A stretch of 64,000 bases of DNA from Comamonas fluminis (GTDB taxonomy: Bacteria > Pseudomonadota > Gammaproteobacteria > Burkholderiales > Burkholderiaceae_C): contig NZ_CP066783.1 in assembly GCF_019186805.1 (NCBI RefSeq), forward strand, positions 3,919,501 through 3,983,500, read 5' to 3'. Below the pieces are notes generated by a model. The model did not search any database and was not told the DNA's origin. It saw only the letters and a list, made by a program, of their open reading frames with translations. Shown piece by piece: positions 1 through 7,934 of the stretch. Position 1 is the stretch's first letter. Each line of letters starts with the position of its first letter. The translations under genes were made by a program, and so were the position numbers.

Positions 1-1
1 T

Positions 2-420
2 GGCAGTCGTCGTATCAGCCACTATCGCTTGCTCAATGCGCTGGCTTACATGGCCAGTAACGGCTGTAAATGGCGCGCACTGCCAACTCGATTTGGCCCA
101 TGGCATACGATTTACATGCGTCTGTACCGATGGGCGCACAGCGGCGTTCTGGTGGAAGTACTTTCACATTTACAGCAGGACCGACTTAGCCAGTGGTGTG
201 TCCAAGCGTTGAGTCTGGATTCAACCATCGTCAAAGTCCACCCTGATGGCTGCGGGGCTCGCAAAAAAACGGTCCACAAGCCATAGGCAGGAGCCGGGGT
301 GGCTGGAGCAGCAAGATTCACATGGTGGCCGCCAGCTGTCGAGATGCTTTGGTATGGAGCCTGACAGCAGGCCAAGCCGGTGATGGCCCCGAAGGCCGTC
401 ACCTCATTGAAGTCATTGGC
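2..420 (+). pseudogene. IS5-family transposase, N-terminal part (interrupted)
   Basis: The frame from base 2 encodes a typical IS5 start region (SRRISHYRLLNALAYMASNG, GCKWRALP, then DSTIVKVH with the first catalytic Asp) and stops at 284-286. A run of seven A at 263-269 lies just before this, and shifting -1 continues the protein through SSKIHMVAA and GDGPEGRHLIEVIG up to 420. This fits the two-frame organisation with -1 frameshifting known for IS427-group elements, so the shift is probably programmed. The protein is cut at 420 by the inner IS3 element. Its remainder is at 1784-2065. Confidence 0.85.
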
Positions 421-489
421 TGAGATAGCCCCCTGAATCTCCGGACACGGTCCATCGTTTATCTTTGAGACAGGCATAGGACTGTGCGT

Positions 490-876
490 ATGACTAGACA
501 TACAGAGACGATTGAGGTCATCACCCGAGACCAGCGCAGGCGACGCTGGTCGGCTACCGAGAAGGCGGCCTTGGTTCGCAAAACTTATGAGCCAGGCATG
601 AGCATGTCGCTCGTAGCCCGCCAGGAGGGTGTGTCAGCGAGCTTGCTATTCACTTGGCGGCGCCTGGATCGTGAAGGCGCGCTGGTGGCCGTGAGCGCAG
701 GCGAAGCGGTTGTGCCAGCTTCGGAACTGGCCGCAGCTCGCGCCGAGATCGCCAAGCTGCAACGTGTGCTGGGCAAAAAGACCTTGGAGAACGAGATACT
801 CAAGGAAGCCGTGGAGCTCGCCGCCGCAAAAAAGTGGATTGCGCGCTCGCCCTTGTTGCCGGGGGACGACCAATGA
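490..876 (+). CDS. IS3-family transposase OrfA
   Basis: About 128 residues. The N-terminal half is a helix-turn-helix of the IS3 OrfA type ([34 protein letters not shown]). The C-terminal part is a leucine-zipper-like helix ([20 protein letters not shown]) used for multimerisation. I chose the ATG at 490; an in-frame GTG lies two codons upstream. The slippery heptamer AAAAAAG (828-834) near the 3' end should allow -1 frameshifting into OrfB, giving the OrfAB transposase. The protein binds the element's ends. Confidence 0.9.
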   Translation: MTRHTETIEVITRDQRRRRWSATEKAALVRKTYEPGMSMSLVARQEGVSASLLFTWRRLDREGALVAVSAGEAVVPASELAAARAEIAKLQRVLGKKTLENEILKEAVELAAAKKWIARSPLLPGDDQ

Positions 877-1736
877 AGTCGGTCTGCTCAGTGCTGGGCG
901 TGGCGCGCTCGAATCTGTATGTGCGCCATCGCAGGCCCAGTGACTGGCGAGATGGCCGCAGTGGCCGTGCGCCAGCCCAGGATGAGGCATTGCTGGTCGA
1001 TATTCGCCGCCACATTGCCGAGTTGCCCAGCTATGGCTATCGCCGCGCCGGTGCGCTGCTCAATCGAGAGCGACGTTCGCAAGGTCAACAGGTGCTGAAC
1101 CACAAGCGCATCTATCGGGTCATGGCGCAGCATCGACTGCTGTTGCCCAAGGCGCCCAAGCGCCGGCATTCGAGCCGTGTTCACGATGGCCAGGTCAGTG
1201 TGCCGATGAGCAACATGCGCTGGTGCTCTGACGGCTTTGAGATCAAGTGCGATTCGGGCGAGACGGTCACAGCCACCTTCGCCAAGGACTGCTGCGACCG
1301 GGAGATCCTGGCCTGGCGAGCTTGGAAGGGCAAGGGGCTTGCGGGAGAGCCGGTGCGCGATATGCTGGTGGAAGCCGTGGAGCGGCGCTTTGGCACGGTT
1401 GAAGCCGTGCCCCTGGAGCATGAATTGGAGTTCCTCACCGACAACGGCAGCGCCTACATCGCGCACGAGACGCGTAGCATTGCTAGATCGCTGGGCTTGA
1501 AGCCGATCAACACGCCCGTGTGTAGCCCGCAGAGCAACGGCATGGCCGAGAGCTTCGTGAATACCTTCAAGCGGGACTACATGAGCCGTATGGACCTGCG
1601 TGACGCGCCGACGGTGCTGGTGCAATTGCCGGATGCGTTCGAGCACTTCAACGAAATCCACCCGCATTCGAGTTTGAAGATGATGTCGCCCAGGGAGTTC
1701 CGACGACGGCAGAATCGCCCCGCCCATCAGGGCTAA
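834..1736 (+). CDS. IS3-family transposase OrfB (DDE integrase domain)
   Basis: 300 residues overlapping orfA in the -1 frame. An N-terminal HTH-like segment ([17 protein letters not shown]) precedes an rve-type integrase core. The three catalytic acids are visible in [24 protein letters not shown] and [16 protein letters not shown]. Length and motifs match complete IS2-group OrfB proteins and no stop interrupts it. It is probably made mainly as an OrfAB fusion through the A6G run at 828-834; the GTG at 834 is only a nominal start. Confidence 0.92.
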   Translation: MDCALALVAGGRPMKSVCSVLGVARSNLYVRHRRPSDWRDGRSGRAPAQDEALLVDIRRHIAELPSYGYRRAGALLNRERRSQGQQVLNHKRIYRVMAQHRLLLPKAPKRRHSSRVHDGQVSVPMSNMRWCSDGFEIKCDSGETVTATFAKDCCDREILAWRAWKGKGLAGEPVRDMLVEAVERRFGTVEAVPLEHELEFLTDNGSAYIAHETRSIARSLGLKPINTPVCSPQSNGMAESFVNTFKRDYMSRMDLRDAPTVLVQLPDAFEHFNEIHPHSSLKMMSPREFRRRQNRPAHQG

Positions 1737-1783
1737 CTTAGCGACTGGATGGTGTCCGGAACTACGGGGGCAAGATCATTGGC

Positions 1784-2065
1784 GTCCAAGACGCACCTGT
1801 GTATCTGCTGATGGACAGCGTCTACGGCGGCGGTGACTTGCGAGCTGAGGCACTGGAGCGCAACTTGATACCTGTCGTCCCTGCGCACCCACTGCGCAAA
1901 CACCCTTGGCAATTGGACAAACGACGATACCGCCAGCGCAATGAGATCGAGCGCTTGTTCCGGCGGATCAAGGCTTACCGGCGCGTCTTCACGCGCTATG
2001 ACAAGCTCGATGTTGTGTACGCGACCTTTATCTCAATGGCTTTGATTTGCGAACACCTGAGGTAA
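1784..2065 (+). pseudogene. IS5-family transposase, C-terminal part (interrupted)
   Basis: This continues the frame broken at 420. Joining base 420 to base 1784 gives EVIG-VQDAPVYLLMDSVYGG in one frame. It carries the second catalytic Asp region (LLMDSVYGGGD) and the C-terminal acid motif (RNEIERLFRRIKAYRRVFTRYD). It ends with TAA at 2063-2065, immediately before the right terminal repeat. Apart from the IS3 insertion no lesion is seen in this part. Confidence 0.87.
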
Positions 2066-2160
2066 TGTGAACACGCCCTAGTCGCCCCCCTCCCACAGTC
2101 ATGATGCTATGTTGGTAACATGGCGCAATTCGGTGACAGATTGTTTTATTAGAAAACCAC

Positions 2161-3303
2161 ATGGCCAACGCTTACGCTCATATCAACCCTGCGATGCTCA
2201 GCTGGGCACGTGGTCGTGCGAGCCTCGCCGTTGAAGAAGCGGCCACAGCTGTCGGCGTTAAGCCAGAGACATACCAAAATTGGGAAAGTGGTGACGCGCA
2301 GCCAACATTCAGGCAAGCTCAGCTCGTCGCAAGCGCTTTACATGCGCCGTTCGGCTATCTCTTCCTGAGCGAAGCTCCTGAAGACGAGCCGACACTGCCT
2401 GATCTTCGGACCATCGGTGGACTGCCTGTACCGAGTCCCAGCATCAACCTTAAGGAAACCATCAAAAATGCGATGCAGAGGCAGGAATGGTTTGTCGAAT
2501 TTCTGCAAGAACAAGGGGCCCAACCACTCCCATTCGTTGGACGTTTCAACATCCAGTCGAGCGTGGTGGAGGTTGCGAATGACATTCGTAATGTGCTGGG
2601 TGTTGCTGTTGAGCAAGGGCATGCTAGCTGGGAAGCCTATCAGCGTGAACTAATAGACGCATCTGAACGTGCTGGCGTGTTGGTGATGCGAAGCGGGATC
2701 GTCGGCAACAACACTCATCGGAAGCTTGACGTTGGAGAGTTCAGGGGCTTTGCAATTAGCCACCCACTCGCCCCGATCGTGTTCATCAACTCTACTGATG
2801 CGCCATCGGCCCGACTGTTCACGCTGCTGCATGAGCTTGCTCATATTTGGCTCGGCAGCAGCGGAATTTCTAACGCAGCGCCAAACAACACCAGACGTGA
2901 GGAAATTTTCTGCAATGCAGTCGCTGGCGAGTTTTTAGCTCCGTCGGCCATCTTTGCTCAGCTGTGGCCTATTAGCTCCCCAGAGTTGAATGTGCGAGTA
3001 GCGGAGTTGGCAAGGCGCTTCCATGTTAGTCGGCTTGTCATCATCCGCCGAGCACTAGACATGGGATTTGTGGATAGAGCTACCTACTCTGACTTTTATC
3101 TAGCTGAGCTGGCCGCTTTTCGCAATGCAGAAGGTGGAGGCGGTAATTTTTATCGCAACGCTGGAGCAAAGAACAGCGCACGCTTCGCTAAAGCGGTCAT
3201 TGCAGAAGCATTCAGCGGTCGCTTACTGCTACGTGAAGCAGGTAGGCTGCTGGGTGTCCAGCCTTCAAAAATTCGTGAATTTGCGGGACAGCTTGGCGCA
3301 TGA
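2161..3303 (+). CDS. XRE-family HTH protein with ImmA/IrrE-type metallopeptidase domain
   Basis: 380 residues. The N-terminus (about 10-70) is a Cro/C1-type helix-turn-helix (SLAVEEAATAVGVKPETYQN). The centre is a COG2856 domain with the zinc motif LLHELAHIWLG (HExxH) and a downstream EIFCNAVAGEFLAP helix. Proteins of this build act as transcriptional repressors or cleave regulators, and are often the antitoxin-like half of toxin-antitoxin pairs. The ATG at 2161 fits the HTH start, although no strong ribosome site precedes it. The stop overlaps the ATG of the next gene (ATGA), so the two are translationally coupled. Base composition is visibly less GC-rich than the backbone, which supports horizontal acquisition. 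Whether it acts as antitoxin is inferred from context. Confidence 0.85.
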   Translation: MANAYAHINPAMLSWARGRASLAVEEAATAVGVKPETYQNWESGDAQPTFRQAQLVASALHAPFGYLFLSEAPEDEPTLPDLRTIGGLPVPSPSINLKETIKNAMQRQEWFVEFLQEQGAQPLPFVGRFNIQSSVVEVANDIRNVLGVAVEQGHASWEAYQRELIDASERAGVLVMRSGIVGNNTHRKLDVGEFRGFAISHPLAPIVFINSTDAPSARLFTLLHELAHIWLGSSGISNAAPNNTRREEIFCNAVAGEFLAPSAIFAQLWPISSPELNVRVAELARRFHVSRLVIIRRALDMGFVDRATYSDFYLAELAAFRNAEGGGGNFYRNAGAKNSARFAKAVIAEAFSGRLLLREAGRLLGVQPSKIREFAGQLGA

Positions 3304-3800
3304 ACTATTTGCTTGATTCCAACACTTTGATTGAAGCCAAGAACCGCTATTACCGGATGGCCGTCTGCCCTGCTTATTGGGCCTGGGTTCAGCGCAGTCA
3401 TACCGCTGGTGTGGTTGCGAGCATAGAGCCTGTAGGTGCAGAGCTTCGTCGAGGCAATGATGAGCTTGCAGAATGGGCTAAGGGTCAAGCGGGACTGTTT
3501 CTTCCAGTATCGGATGACGCCACACAGCAAGCCTTCGTTCGTGTAGCTGCGCATGTGGCATCGCAGGTCGCAACAATGAAACCGGGCGCGCTAGAAGACT
3601 TTCTTGGAGGGGCGGACCCTTGGCTGCTAGCAAAGGCAATGACGATACCCGGCGCCGTCATCGTCACGCATGAACAGTTCAACCCGCAAACACGACGAAA
3701 GTACAGTATTCCAAACGTCTGCCAAGCTTTCGGCGTGCCGTGCATTGATACATTCGAGCTGCTAGGCCGGACCGATGCACGCTTTGTTCTGGCTGACTAA
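3300..3800 (+). CDS. DUF4411-type PIN-like protein, candidate toxin
   Basis: 166 residues. It begins MNYLLDSNTLIEAKNRYY, the usual start of DUF4411/PIN-like proteins. Acidic residues typical of the PIN active site are spread along the chain: D6 and E13 near the start, SIEPVGAELRRGNDEL in the middle, and GGADPWLLAKAM near residue 107, followed by VIVTHEQ. PIN domains are metal-dependent ribonucleases. The start codon overlaps the stop of the upstream XRE/ImmA gene, an arrangement typical of toxin-antitoxin operons. Toxin activity has not been shown from sequence and is inferred from family and pairing. Confidence 0.78.
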   Translation: MNYLLDSNTLIEAKNRYYRMAVCPAYWAWVQRSHTAGVVASIEPVGAELRRGNDELAEWAKGQAGLFLPVSDDATQQAFVRVAAHVASQVATMKPGALEDFLGGADPWLLAKAMTIPGAVIVTHEQFNPQTRRKYSIPNVCQAFGVPCIDTFELLGRTDARFVLAD

Positions 3801-3830
3801 ATTTCCAACTACTGTTCACCCCAAAAAGCC

Positions 3831-3965
3831 TGGGACATACAGTGGGACATGGAGTCTCATAAGGCCGGAGATCAACGAAGCTTGCCTATAGGAAATCCAC
3901 TGCAGTTTCGTTCAAAAACTGCGGAAACCCAGTGATAACGGATTCGATTCCTGTTGGAGGGACCA
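3831..3965 (+). other. Possible integration scar: twin TGGGACAT and a tRNA 3'-end-like fragment
   Basis: Bases 3937-3965 look like the last part of a tRNA gene: a T-loop TTCGATT flanked by a partly paired stem, seven acceptor-type bases, a discriminator A, and CCA at 3963-3965. No matching 5' acceptor strand or anticodon arm lies upstream, so it is a fragment. Two direct copies of TGGGACAT (3831-3838, 3843-3850) precede it. A tRNA 3' end at the edge of foreign DNA is a classic attachment-site pattern, but no integrase gene is present and the match is imperfect. Confidence 0.33.
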
Positions 3966-3970
3966 AATTC

Positions 3971-4009
3971 AAGGCCAGAAGGTACATCACCTTCCGGCCT
4001 TTTCTTTTT
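3971..4009 (+). terminator. Rho-independent terminator
   Basis: Stem AAGGCCaGAAGGT (3971-3983) pairs with ACCTTCcGGCCTT (3989-4001) with one mismatch and loop ACATC, followed by TTTCTTTTT. It probably ends plus-strand transcription from the accessory region. Confidence 0.75.
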
Positions 4010-4042
4010 CTCGGTCACAACGACTGGCCATGCCTACCGCTC

Positions 4043-4081
4043 ATTGAAAAAGGGCTGGAGTTTTTGCTTTCCAGCCCTCTT
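4043..4081 (-). terminator. Rho-independent terminator downstream of the GAF-GGDEF gene
   Basis: Arms AGGGCTGGA (4051-4059) and TCCAGCCCT (4070-4078). On the minus strand the hairpin is followed by TTTTTC, so it terminates the gene ending at 4105. A short T run on the plus side may make it bidirectional. Confidence 0.8.
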
Positions 4082-4104
4082 TTAAATCCCCAGAAATCTC
4101 TATC

Positions 4105-5127
4105 TCAAGCGGCTTCCTTGTGTTTTTGACGGGCTGTCTTGACCCTGTACATCGCCGCATCGGCTTTTTGCAGCGCGTCGTCCACATCAGTGTCGTCCGG
4201 GGTCAGGCAGACCATGCCAACGCTGGCGCCGGGATAGCTGATCTGCCGGCCATCCGCCAGGTCAACCGCAACAGCTGATGCGGCAGACAGGCGCTGCTGC
4301 AGGTCTTTGACAACGGCATCTCCATCGCCATCCAGCAGGGGCCCGGTGCCGACCATGACAAATTCGTCGCCACCAAAGCGGGCCAGCATGTCACTACCGC
4401 GCAGTGCTGCGCTCAGTTGTTCGGCCATGGTGCGCATGAGTGCATCACCCGCTTCGTGACCATATTGGTCGTTGATCTGCTTGAAATGGTCCATATCCAC
4501 AAAGCCGACCAGCACCCATTCACGGGTGCGGCGGCAGTGCGCAATGATGCGGTTGAGCTCTTCGGTGACGCAGCGGCGATTGGGCAGGCCGGTCAGTGCA
4601 TCCAGCATGGCCAGTGAGGCCAGTTCCTGATTGGCCAGCTGCAAGGAGCTGACGAGCTGCTCGCGCTCGGCAAAGCCGGCAATGATTTTGGCGAACAGGC
4701 GCAGCACATCCTCAGCCTCGTCGGCCAGCTTGACGGAGCGGTCACTGGTCGCGCAGAGGGTTCCATAGAGCTTGCCACTGGCAAAGCGCACCGGAGTGCT
4801 GACGTAGGTCTGAATGTTCAGCGCCCGGGCGGCATCGGAATCGCCCCAGCATTCTTTGACATCGCCGGTATAGGTTCGCCCTTCGTCCAGAGCACGCTTG
4901 CACAGGGTGTCGCTCCAGGGGACTTCCAGCCCCTCGGGAATGAGCATGGTGCCGGTATTGAGGGCGTGAACGACGTTTTGCACGCCACGCTCTTCATCCA
5001 CTGTCGTCAGATAGGCGGAGTCCAGACCGGTGACTTCCAGCATGATTTCCAGCAAAGGGCCAATCAGCGCCGGCATGGTCTGAGAGCTGGTCACAGTGTG
5101 CGAAAGCCGCTGAACAATCGATGTCAT
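4105..5127 (-). CDS. GAF-domain diguanylate cyclase (GGDEF)
   Basis: 340 residues, soluble. An N-terminal GAF-like sensor (about 15-150, with SDTLCKRALDEGRTYTGDVK and IQTYVSTPVRFASGKLYGTL) is followed by a GGDEF domain (about 175-335). The active site is intact (MLARFGGDEFVMVGTGP), as is LDALTGLPNRR at the domain start, so it should make cyclic di-GMP from two GTP. I chose the ATG at 5127 because GGAGGGG lies seven bases upstream; an in-frame ATG at 5181 would add 18 residues without a site. It stands alone on the minus strand with its own terminator. The signal sensed is unknown. Confidence 0.9.
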   Translation of the reverse strand: MTSIVQRLSHTVTSSQTMPALIGPLLEIMLEVTGLDSAYLTTVDEERGVQNVVHALNTGTMLIPEGLEVPWSDTLCKRALDEGRTYTGDVKECWGDSDAARALNIQTYVSTPVRFASGKLYGTLCATSDRSVKLADEAEDVLRLFAKIIAGFAEREQLVSSLQLANQELASLAMLDALTGLPNRRCVTEELNRIIAHCRRTREWVLVGFVDMDHFKQINDQYGHEAGDALMRTMAEQLSAALRGSDMLARFGGDEFVMVGTGPLLDGDGDAVVKDLQQRLSAASAVAVDLADGRQISYPGASVGMVCLTPDDTDVDDALQKADAAMYRVKTARQKHKEAA

Positions 5128-5256
5128 GGGCAACCCCTCCGTACGATGCGCAATCAAAAAGTTAGCGCAAAGTTTAAGCAAAGACTTCTTTCGTAACTGT
5201 CCGTCAAAACCTCAATATGCGTTTTGATGCATTTTTTCCACCCAAGCCTAGGCCTT

Positions 5257-6669
5257 TCAAGCGCCAAGCGCTATATTTTTTGATAGACCACCTTGAATCT
5301 GAGGCCAGATAACCCTTACCCGCAACCCGCCTAACAAGGGCGATTCGTCCAGGACCAGGCTGGCACCGCTGCGTTCTGCCACGGTTTGCACAATCGCCAG
5401 GCCCAGCCCGCTGCCCCCGGCCATGCCACCCGCCTGCGGCCCGCGCACAAAGCGCTGCAACACGCGGGGGCGCTCTGCAGCGTCTATGCCGGGCCCGGAA
5501 TCCTCCACCACCAAGGCATGGCCTTGCGCACTCTGCAGCCAGCCCACATCGACCCTACCGCCTTGCGGTACGTATTTGATGGCGTTGTCCAGCAAATTGC
5601 GCAGCAGCATGTGCAGGGCCTGTGCATCGGCCTGCACGCTGAAGCTGGTTTGCTGCACTGGGTCTTCACTCAGCCCCATGTCCAGCCCCTTGTGCTGCGC
5701 AGCTTCCGCGACTTCGGCCAGCACGGTTTCAGCCAGCTCGCGCAAATCAACGGGTGCCTGCTGCGCAGGTGCAGCGGCGACTGGCCCGCTTTCCTGCCGA
5801 GCCAGCGCCAGCAGTTGCTCTACCAGCCGCCTGGCTCTGTCAATGCCTGCAGCCAGCTCGTTTTGTGCGGCTTCACGCGAGGTTTGATCGACTGCCTTGC
5901 GCAGCACCTGCAACTGCAGGGTCAGCGCAGCCAATGGCGAGCGCAATTCGTGCGCCGCATCGGCCACAAAATGCTGCTGCGCATCGAACGCCTGCTCCAC
6001 GCGCTGCAGCAAGCTGTTGAGCTCCAGCACCAGCGGGCGGATTTCATCGGGCAGGCCTTCGGGATTCACCGCAGCCAAGTCCTGCGGCTGACGCTGCGAC
6101 AGCTCAGCCCTCACCCGCTGTACTGGCTGCAGAGACTGGCGCACCACCCACCACACTGCCAGCGCCAGCAGAGGCAGCAGCAAAACCACAGGCAGCAGGC
6201 TGCGCAGGGCAGCTTCTCGCGCCAGCGCTCTGCGCACACGCATGTCCTGCGCTATCTGTATGACCTGGGAGCGCGTCTGCAGCGAAAACACCCGGTATGT
6301 GGTGCCGCGTGCGGGCACATCGGCAAAACCCAGCACCGCCATCTGCGGCAAGGCTGCACCCAGTGCAGATTCAAAAATGCGCAGGCCTTCATTGGTCCAG
6401 ACCTGCACGATGAATTCATCGTTTTCATCCTCGGGCGGCGTGCCTTCGGGCCTGCCTTTGGCATCAACAGGCAGGCCGGCGCGCAGGGCAAATGCAGTCT
6501 GCTGCATCTGGTAGTCAAACAGGGTATCGGTCTGCACCAGCGCATTGCGGTAGGCCAGCGCACCCTGCAGCACAGCCAGCAGCGCAATGGCCAGACCAAT
6601 GAACAGCAGCAGACGCGCACCCAGTGAAGATGGCAGACGCAGCCCGTGCAAACGGCGAGGCTTATTCAT
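5257..6669 (-). CDS. Sensor histidine kinase, QseC-like
   Basis: 470 residues. An N-terminal membrane helix (LLLFIGLAIALLAVLQGALA), a periplasmic segment of about 130 residues and a second helix (LLPVVLLLPLLALAVWWVV) are followed by HAMP-like, dimerisation and ATPase domains. The phosphoacceptor is in FVADAAHELRSPLAAL (His near residue 242). N, G1 and G2 boxes are intact (LLDNAIKYVPQGG, VEDSGPGID, GGSGLGLAIVQTV). The start overlaps the stop of the response-regulator gene (ATGA), so the two form one operon. QseC-like is a family-level call; the stimulus cannot be read from sequence. Confidence 0.92.
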   Translation of the reverse strand: MNKPRRLHGLRLPSSLGARLLLFIGLAIALLAVLQGALAYRNALVQTDTLFDYQMQQTAFALRAGLPVDAKGRPEGTPPEDENDEFIVQVWTNEGLRIFESALGAALPQMAVLGFADVPARGTTYRVFSLQTRSQVIQIAQDMRVRRALAREAALRSLLPVVLLLPLLALAVWWVVRQSLQPVQRVRAELSQRQPQDLAAVNPEGLPDEIRPLVLELNSLLQRVEQAFDAQQHFVADAAHELRSPLAALTLQLQVLRKAVDQTSREAAQNELAAGIDRARRLVEQLLALARQESGPVAAAPAQQAPVDLRELAETVLAEVAEAAQHKGLDMGLSEDPVQQTSFSVQADAQALHMLLRNLLDNAIKYVPQGGRVDVGWLQSAQGHALVVEDSGPGIDAAERPRVLQRFVRGPQAGGMAGGSGLGLAIVQTVAERSGASLVLDESPLLGGLRVRVIWPQIQGGLSKNIALGA

Positions 6670-7325
6670 GGTCTGGGCACCATATAGCCCACGCCACGCA
6701 CATTGAGCACGGCGGCGGTGCCCAGCTTTTTGCGCAGGCCGTGGATATAGACCTCCACCGCATTGCTGCTGACTTCATCACCCCAGCCATAGAGCTTGTC
6801 TTCCAGCTGCTGACGCGACAGGGTGCTGCCGGGCCGGGTCAGCAACGCTTTGAGCACCGCCCATTCACGACCAGAAAGCTGCACAGGCTGGCCGCCGACT
6901 GTGGCCTCATGGGTTCGCGGGTTGAGCATCACGTCGCCATGCTCATAGACCGGCTCCAGATGCCCGCCAGCACGGCGCGTGAGCGCACGAATGCGGGCCA
7001 GCAGCTCATCCATGTCATAGGGTTTGATGACGTAATCATCGGCACCGGCATCCAGCCCCGCAATTCTGTCGCGCACAGCATCACGGGCCGTAGCCACCAG
7101 CACCGGCGTCGCATCGCGGCGGGCCCGCAACTGCCGCAGCACCTGCAGGCCATCGAGCTGTGGCAAGCCCAGGTCCAGCAGCACCAGGTCATATTGATGA
7201 CCATGCAAAGCAGCATCGGCCTGAGCGCCATCCTGCACCCAGTCCACCACATAACCATCCCCGCGCAGCAGCGCCAGCACGGCCTGGCCGATCATGGTGT
7301 CATCTTCAACGAGTAGCAGTCTCAT
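6666..7325 (-). CDS. OmpR-family response regulator, QseB-like
   Basis: 219 residues. The receiver domain (about 1-115) has the acidic pocket (LLVEDD), the phosphorylated Asp in LVLLDLGLPQLDG and the conserved Lys in YVIKPYD. The C-terminal winged helix (about 125-219) has LSGREWAVLKALLTRPG and SNAVEVYIHGLRKKLG, close to QseB/BasR proteins. It is first in a two-gene operon with the kinase. An in-frame ATG at 7325 fits the family length. Confidence 0.93.
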   Translation of the reverse strand: MRLLLVEDDTMIGQAVLALLRGDGYVVDWVQDGAQADAALHGHQYDLVLLDLGLPQLDGLQVLRQLRARRDATPVLVATARDAVRDRIAGLDAGADDYVIKPYDMDELLARIRALTRRAGGHLEPVYEHGDVMLNPRTHEATVGGQPVQLSGREWAVLKALLTRPGSTLSRQQLEDKLYGWGDEVSSNAVEVYIHGLRKKLGTAAVLNVRGVGYMVPRP

Positions 7326-7359
7326 GGAGGAAGCATAGCGCTGTGATCAGCCACCCGCG

Positions 7360-7400
7360 AAAAAAGCAAAGGGCGTGCCAGTCAAAAACTGGCACGCCCT
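7360..7400 (-). terminator. Strong Rho-independent terminator
   Basis: A perfect 13-bp stem (7370-7382 with 7388-7400; arm AGGGCGTGCCAGT) and a 5-base loop. On the minus strand it is followed by TTTGCTTTTTT. It separates the roadblock-like gene from the two-component operon. Confidence 0.9.
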
Positions 7401-7409
7401 AAAGTAAGG

Positions 7410-7483
7410 GACTGCAAGCAAGGGCCGCCCCGCAGCGAGGCAGTCGTCCCCCTCAGGGGGAAGGCGCGCAGCGCCTCAGGGGG
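7410..7483 (-). repeat. Family A structured intergenic repeat, copy 1
   Basis: Shortest form of a repeat found seven times. Outer stem GACTGC/GCAGTC (7410-7415 with 7442-7447), a CCCCCT-CAGGGGG hairpin, and the small hairpin GGCGC-GCA-GCGCC, ending with CAGGGGG. In the sense of the upstream gene (roadblock-like, stop at 7489-7491) it starts five bases after the stop codon. Confidence 0.9.
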
Positions 7484-7488
7484 AGTTT

Positions 7489-7893
7489 TTAGACCGCCGC
7501 CTCAATCCCCGGCATAGCCATGCGCGCCTTGGTCAGCGCCATGCCCAGATTGGCGGTGCGACGGCAGACAAAGACAGCCACATAGTCAGGCACAGCCTTG
7601 CTGCGCAGGAACACGTGAATCAGGTTGTCGCTGTTGATGATGATTTCCTGGAAGTAGTGGTGACCATCATCGGAAATGCCGCGCGAGCGCTTGAACAGTG
7701 TTTCGATCATGGAAACATTGGGGCCGTTGAACAGGTCAGCCGTTGCAGCGGCCACCAGATCAATCACTTCACGGGGGTGGGAATCCACGGTGCGAATGGC
7801 CAGCAACATGCCCGAAGCCGCATCCACATAGCCAGCAGCCAGACATTCGGGCACCGATGCCACGGCCTGGGTCAGGACAGCATCCAAACTCAT
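7489..7893 (-). CDS. Roadblock/LC7-like small protein
   Basis: 134 residues, no membrane segment or signal peptide. The pattern (LAAGYVDAASGMLLAIR near the start, then DNLIHVFLRSKAVPDYVAVFVCR) suggests a roadblock/longin-type alpha-beta fold, as in MglB-like regulators of small GTPases. This is a fold-level guess. I chose the ATG at 7893, preceded by AGAGAG; an in-frame ATG at 7938 would overlap the upstream gene. It lies 41 bases after the ABC-phosphatase fusion gene and probably forms an operon with it, so the two may work together. No GTPase gene is nearby. Confidence 0.62.
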   Translation of the reverse strand: MSLDAVLTQAVASVPECLAAGYVDAASGMLLAIRTVDSHPREVIDLVAAATADLFNGPNVSMIETLFKRSRGISDDGHHYFQEIIINSDNLIHVFLRSKAVPDYVAVFVCRRTANLGMALTKARMAMPGIEAAV

Positions 7894-7934
7894 TTTTTCT
7901 CTCTTTCGTTGTGCGCCGCAGGCGGCGCGTAAGC

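Larger units (their letters stand above)
421..1778 (+). mobile_element. Complete IS3-family (IS2-group) insertion sequence, 1358 bp
   Basis: The left end (421) reads TGAGATAGCCCCCTGAATCT and the right end, read on the minus strand from 1778, TGATCTTGCCCCCGTAGTTC. Both continue with CCGGACAC. These imperfect inverted repeats resemble IS2 ends. The element is flanked by a perfect 5-bp direct repeat TTGGC (416-420 and 1779-1783), the target size expected for this group. It carries intact orfA and orfB overlapping through an A6G slippery run. The perfect duplication and intact frames suggest a recent insertion. Confidence 0.93.
1..2078 (+). mobile_element. IS5-family (IS427-like) element, left end outside window, split by a nested IS3 element
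   Basis: The transposase reading frame runs in from the left edge, is broken at 420 by another insertion sequence, and resumes at 1784. The right terminal repeat reads GGGCGTGTTCACA on the minus strand (2066-2078), directly after the transposase stop, and is followed by TA, the usual IS5/IS427 target duplication. The left terminus lies outside the window. Deleting 421-1783 (inner element plus one 5-bp target copy) restores an uninterrupted transposase, so the outer element was probably active until the inner one landed. Confidence 0.85.

Noticed and set aside
3880..3965. A complete tRNA gene ending at 3965
   Set aside because: The 5' acceptor strand and anticodon stem cannot be found, so only a 3' fragment is reported.
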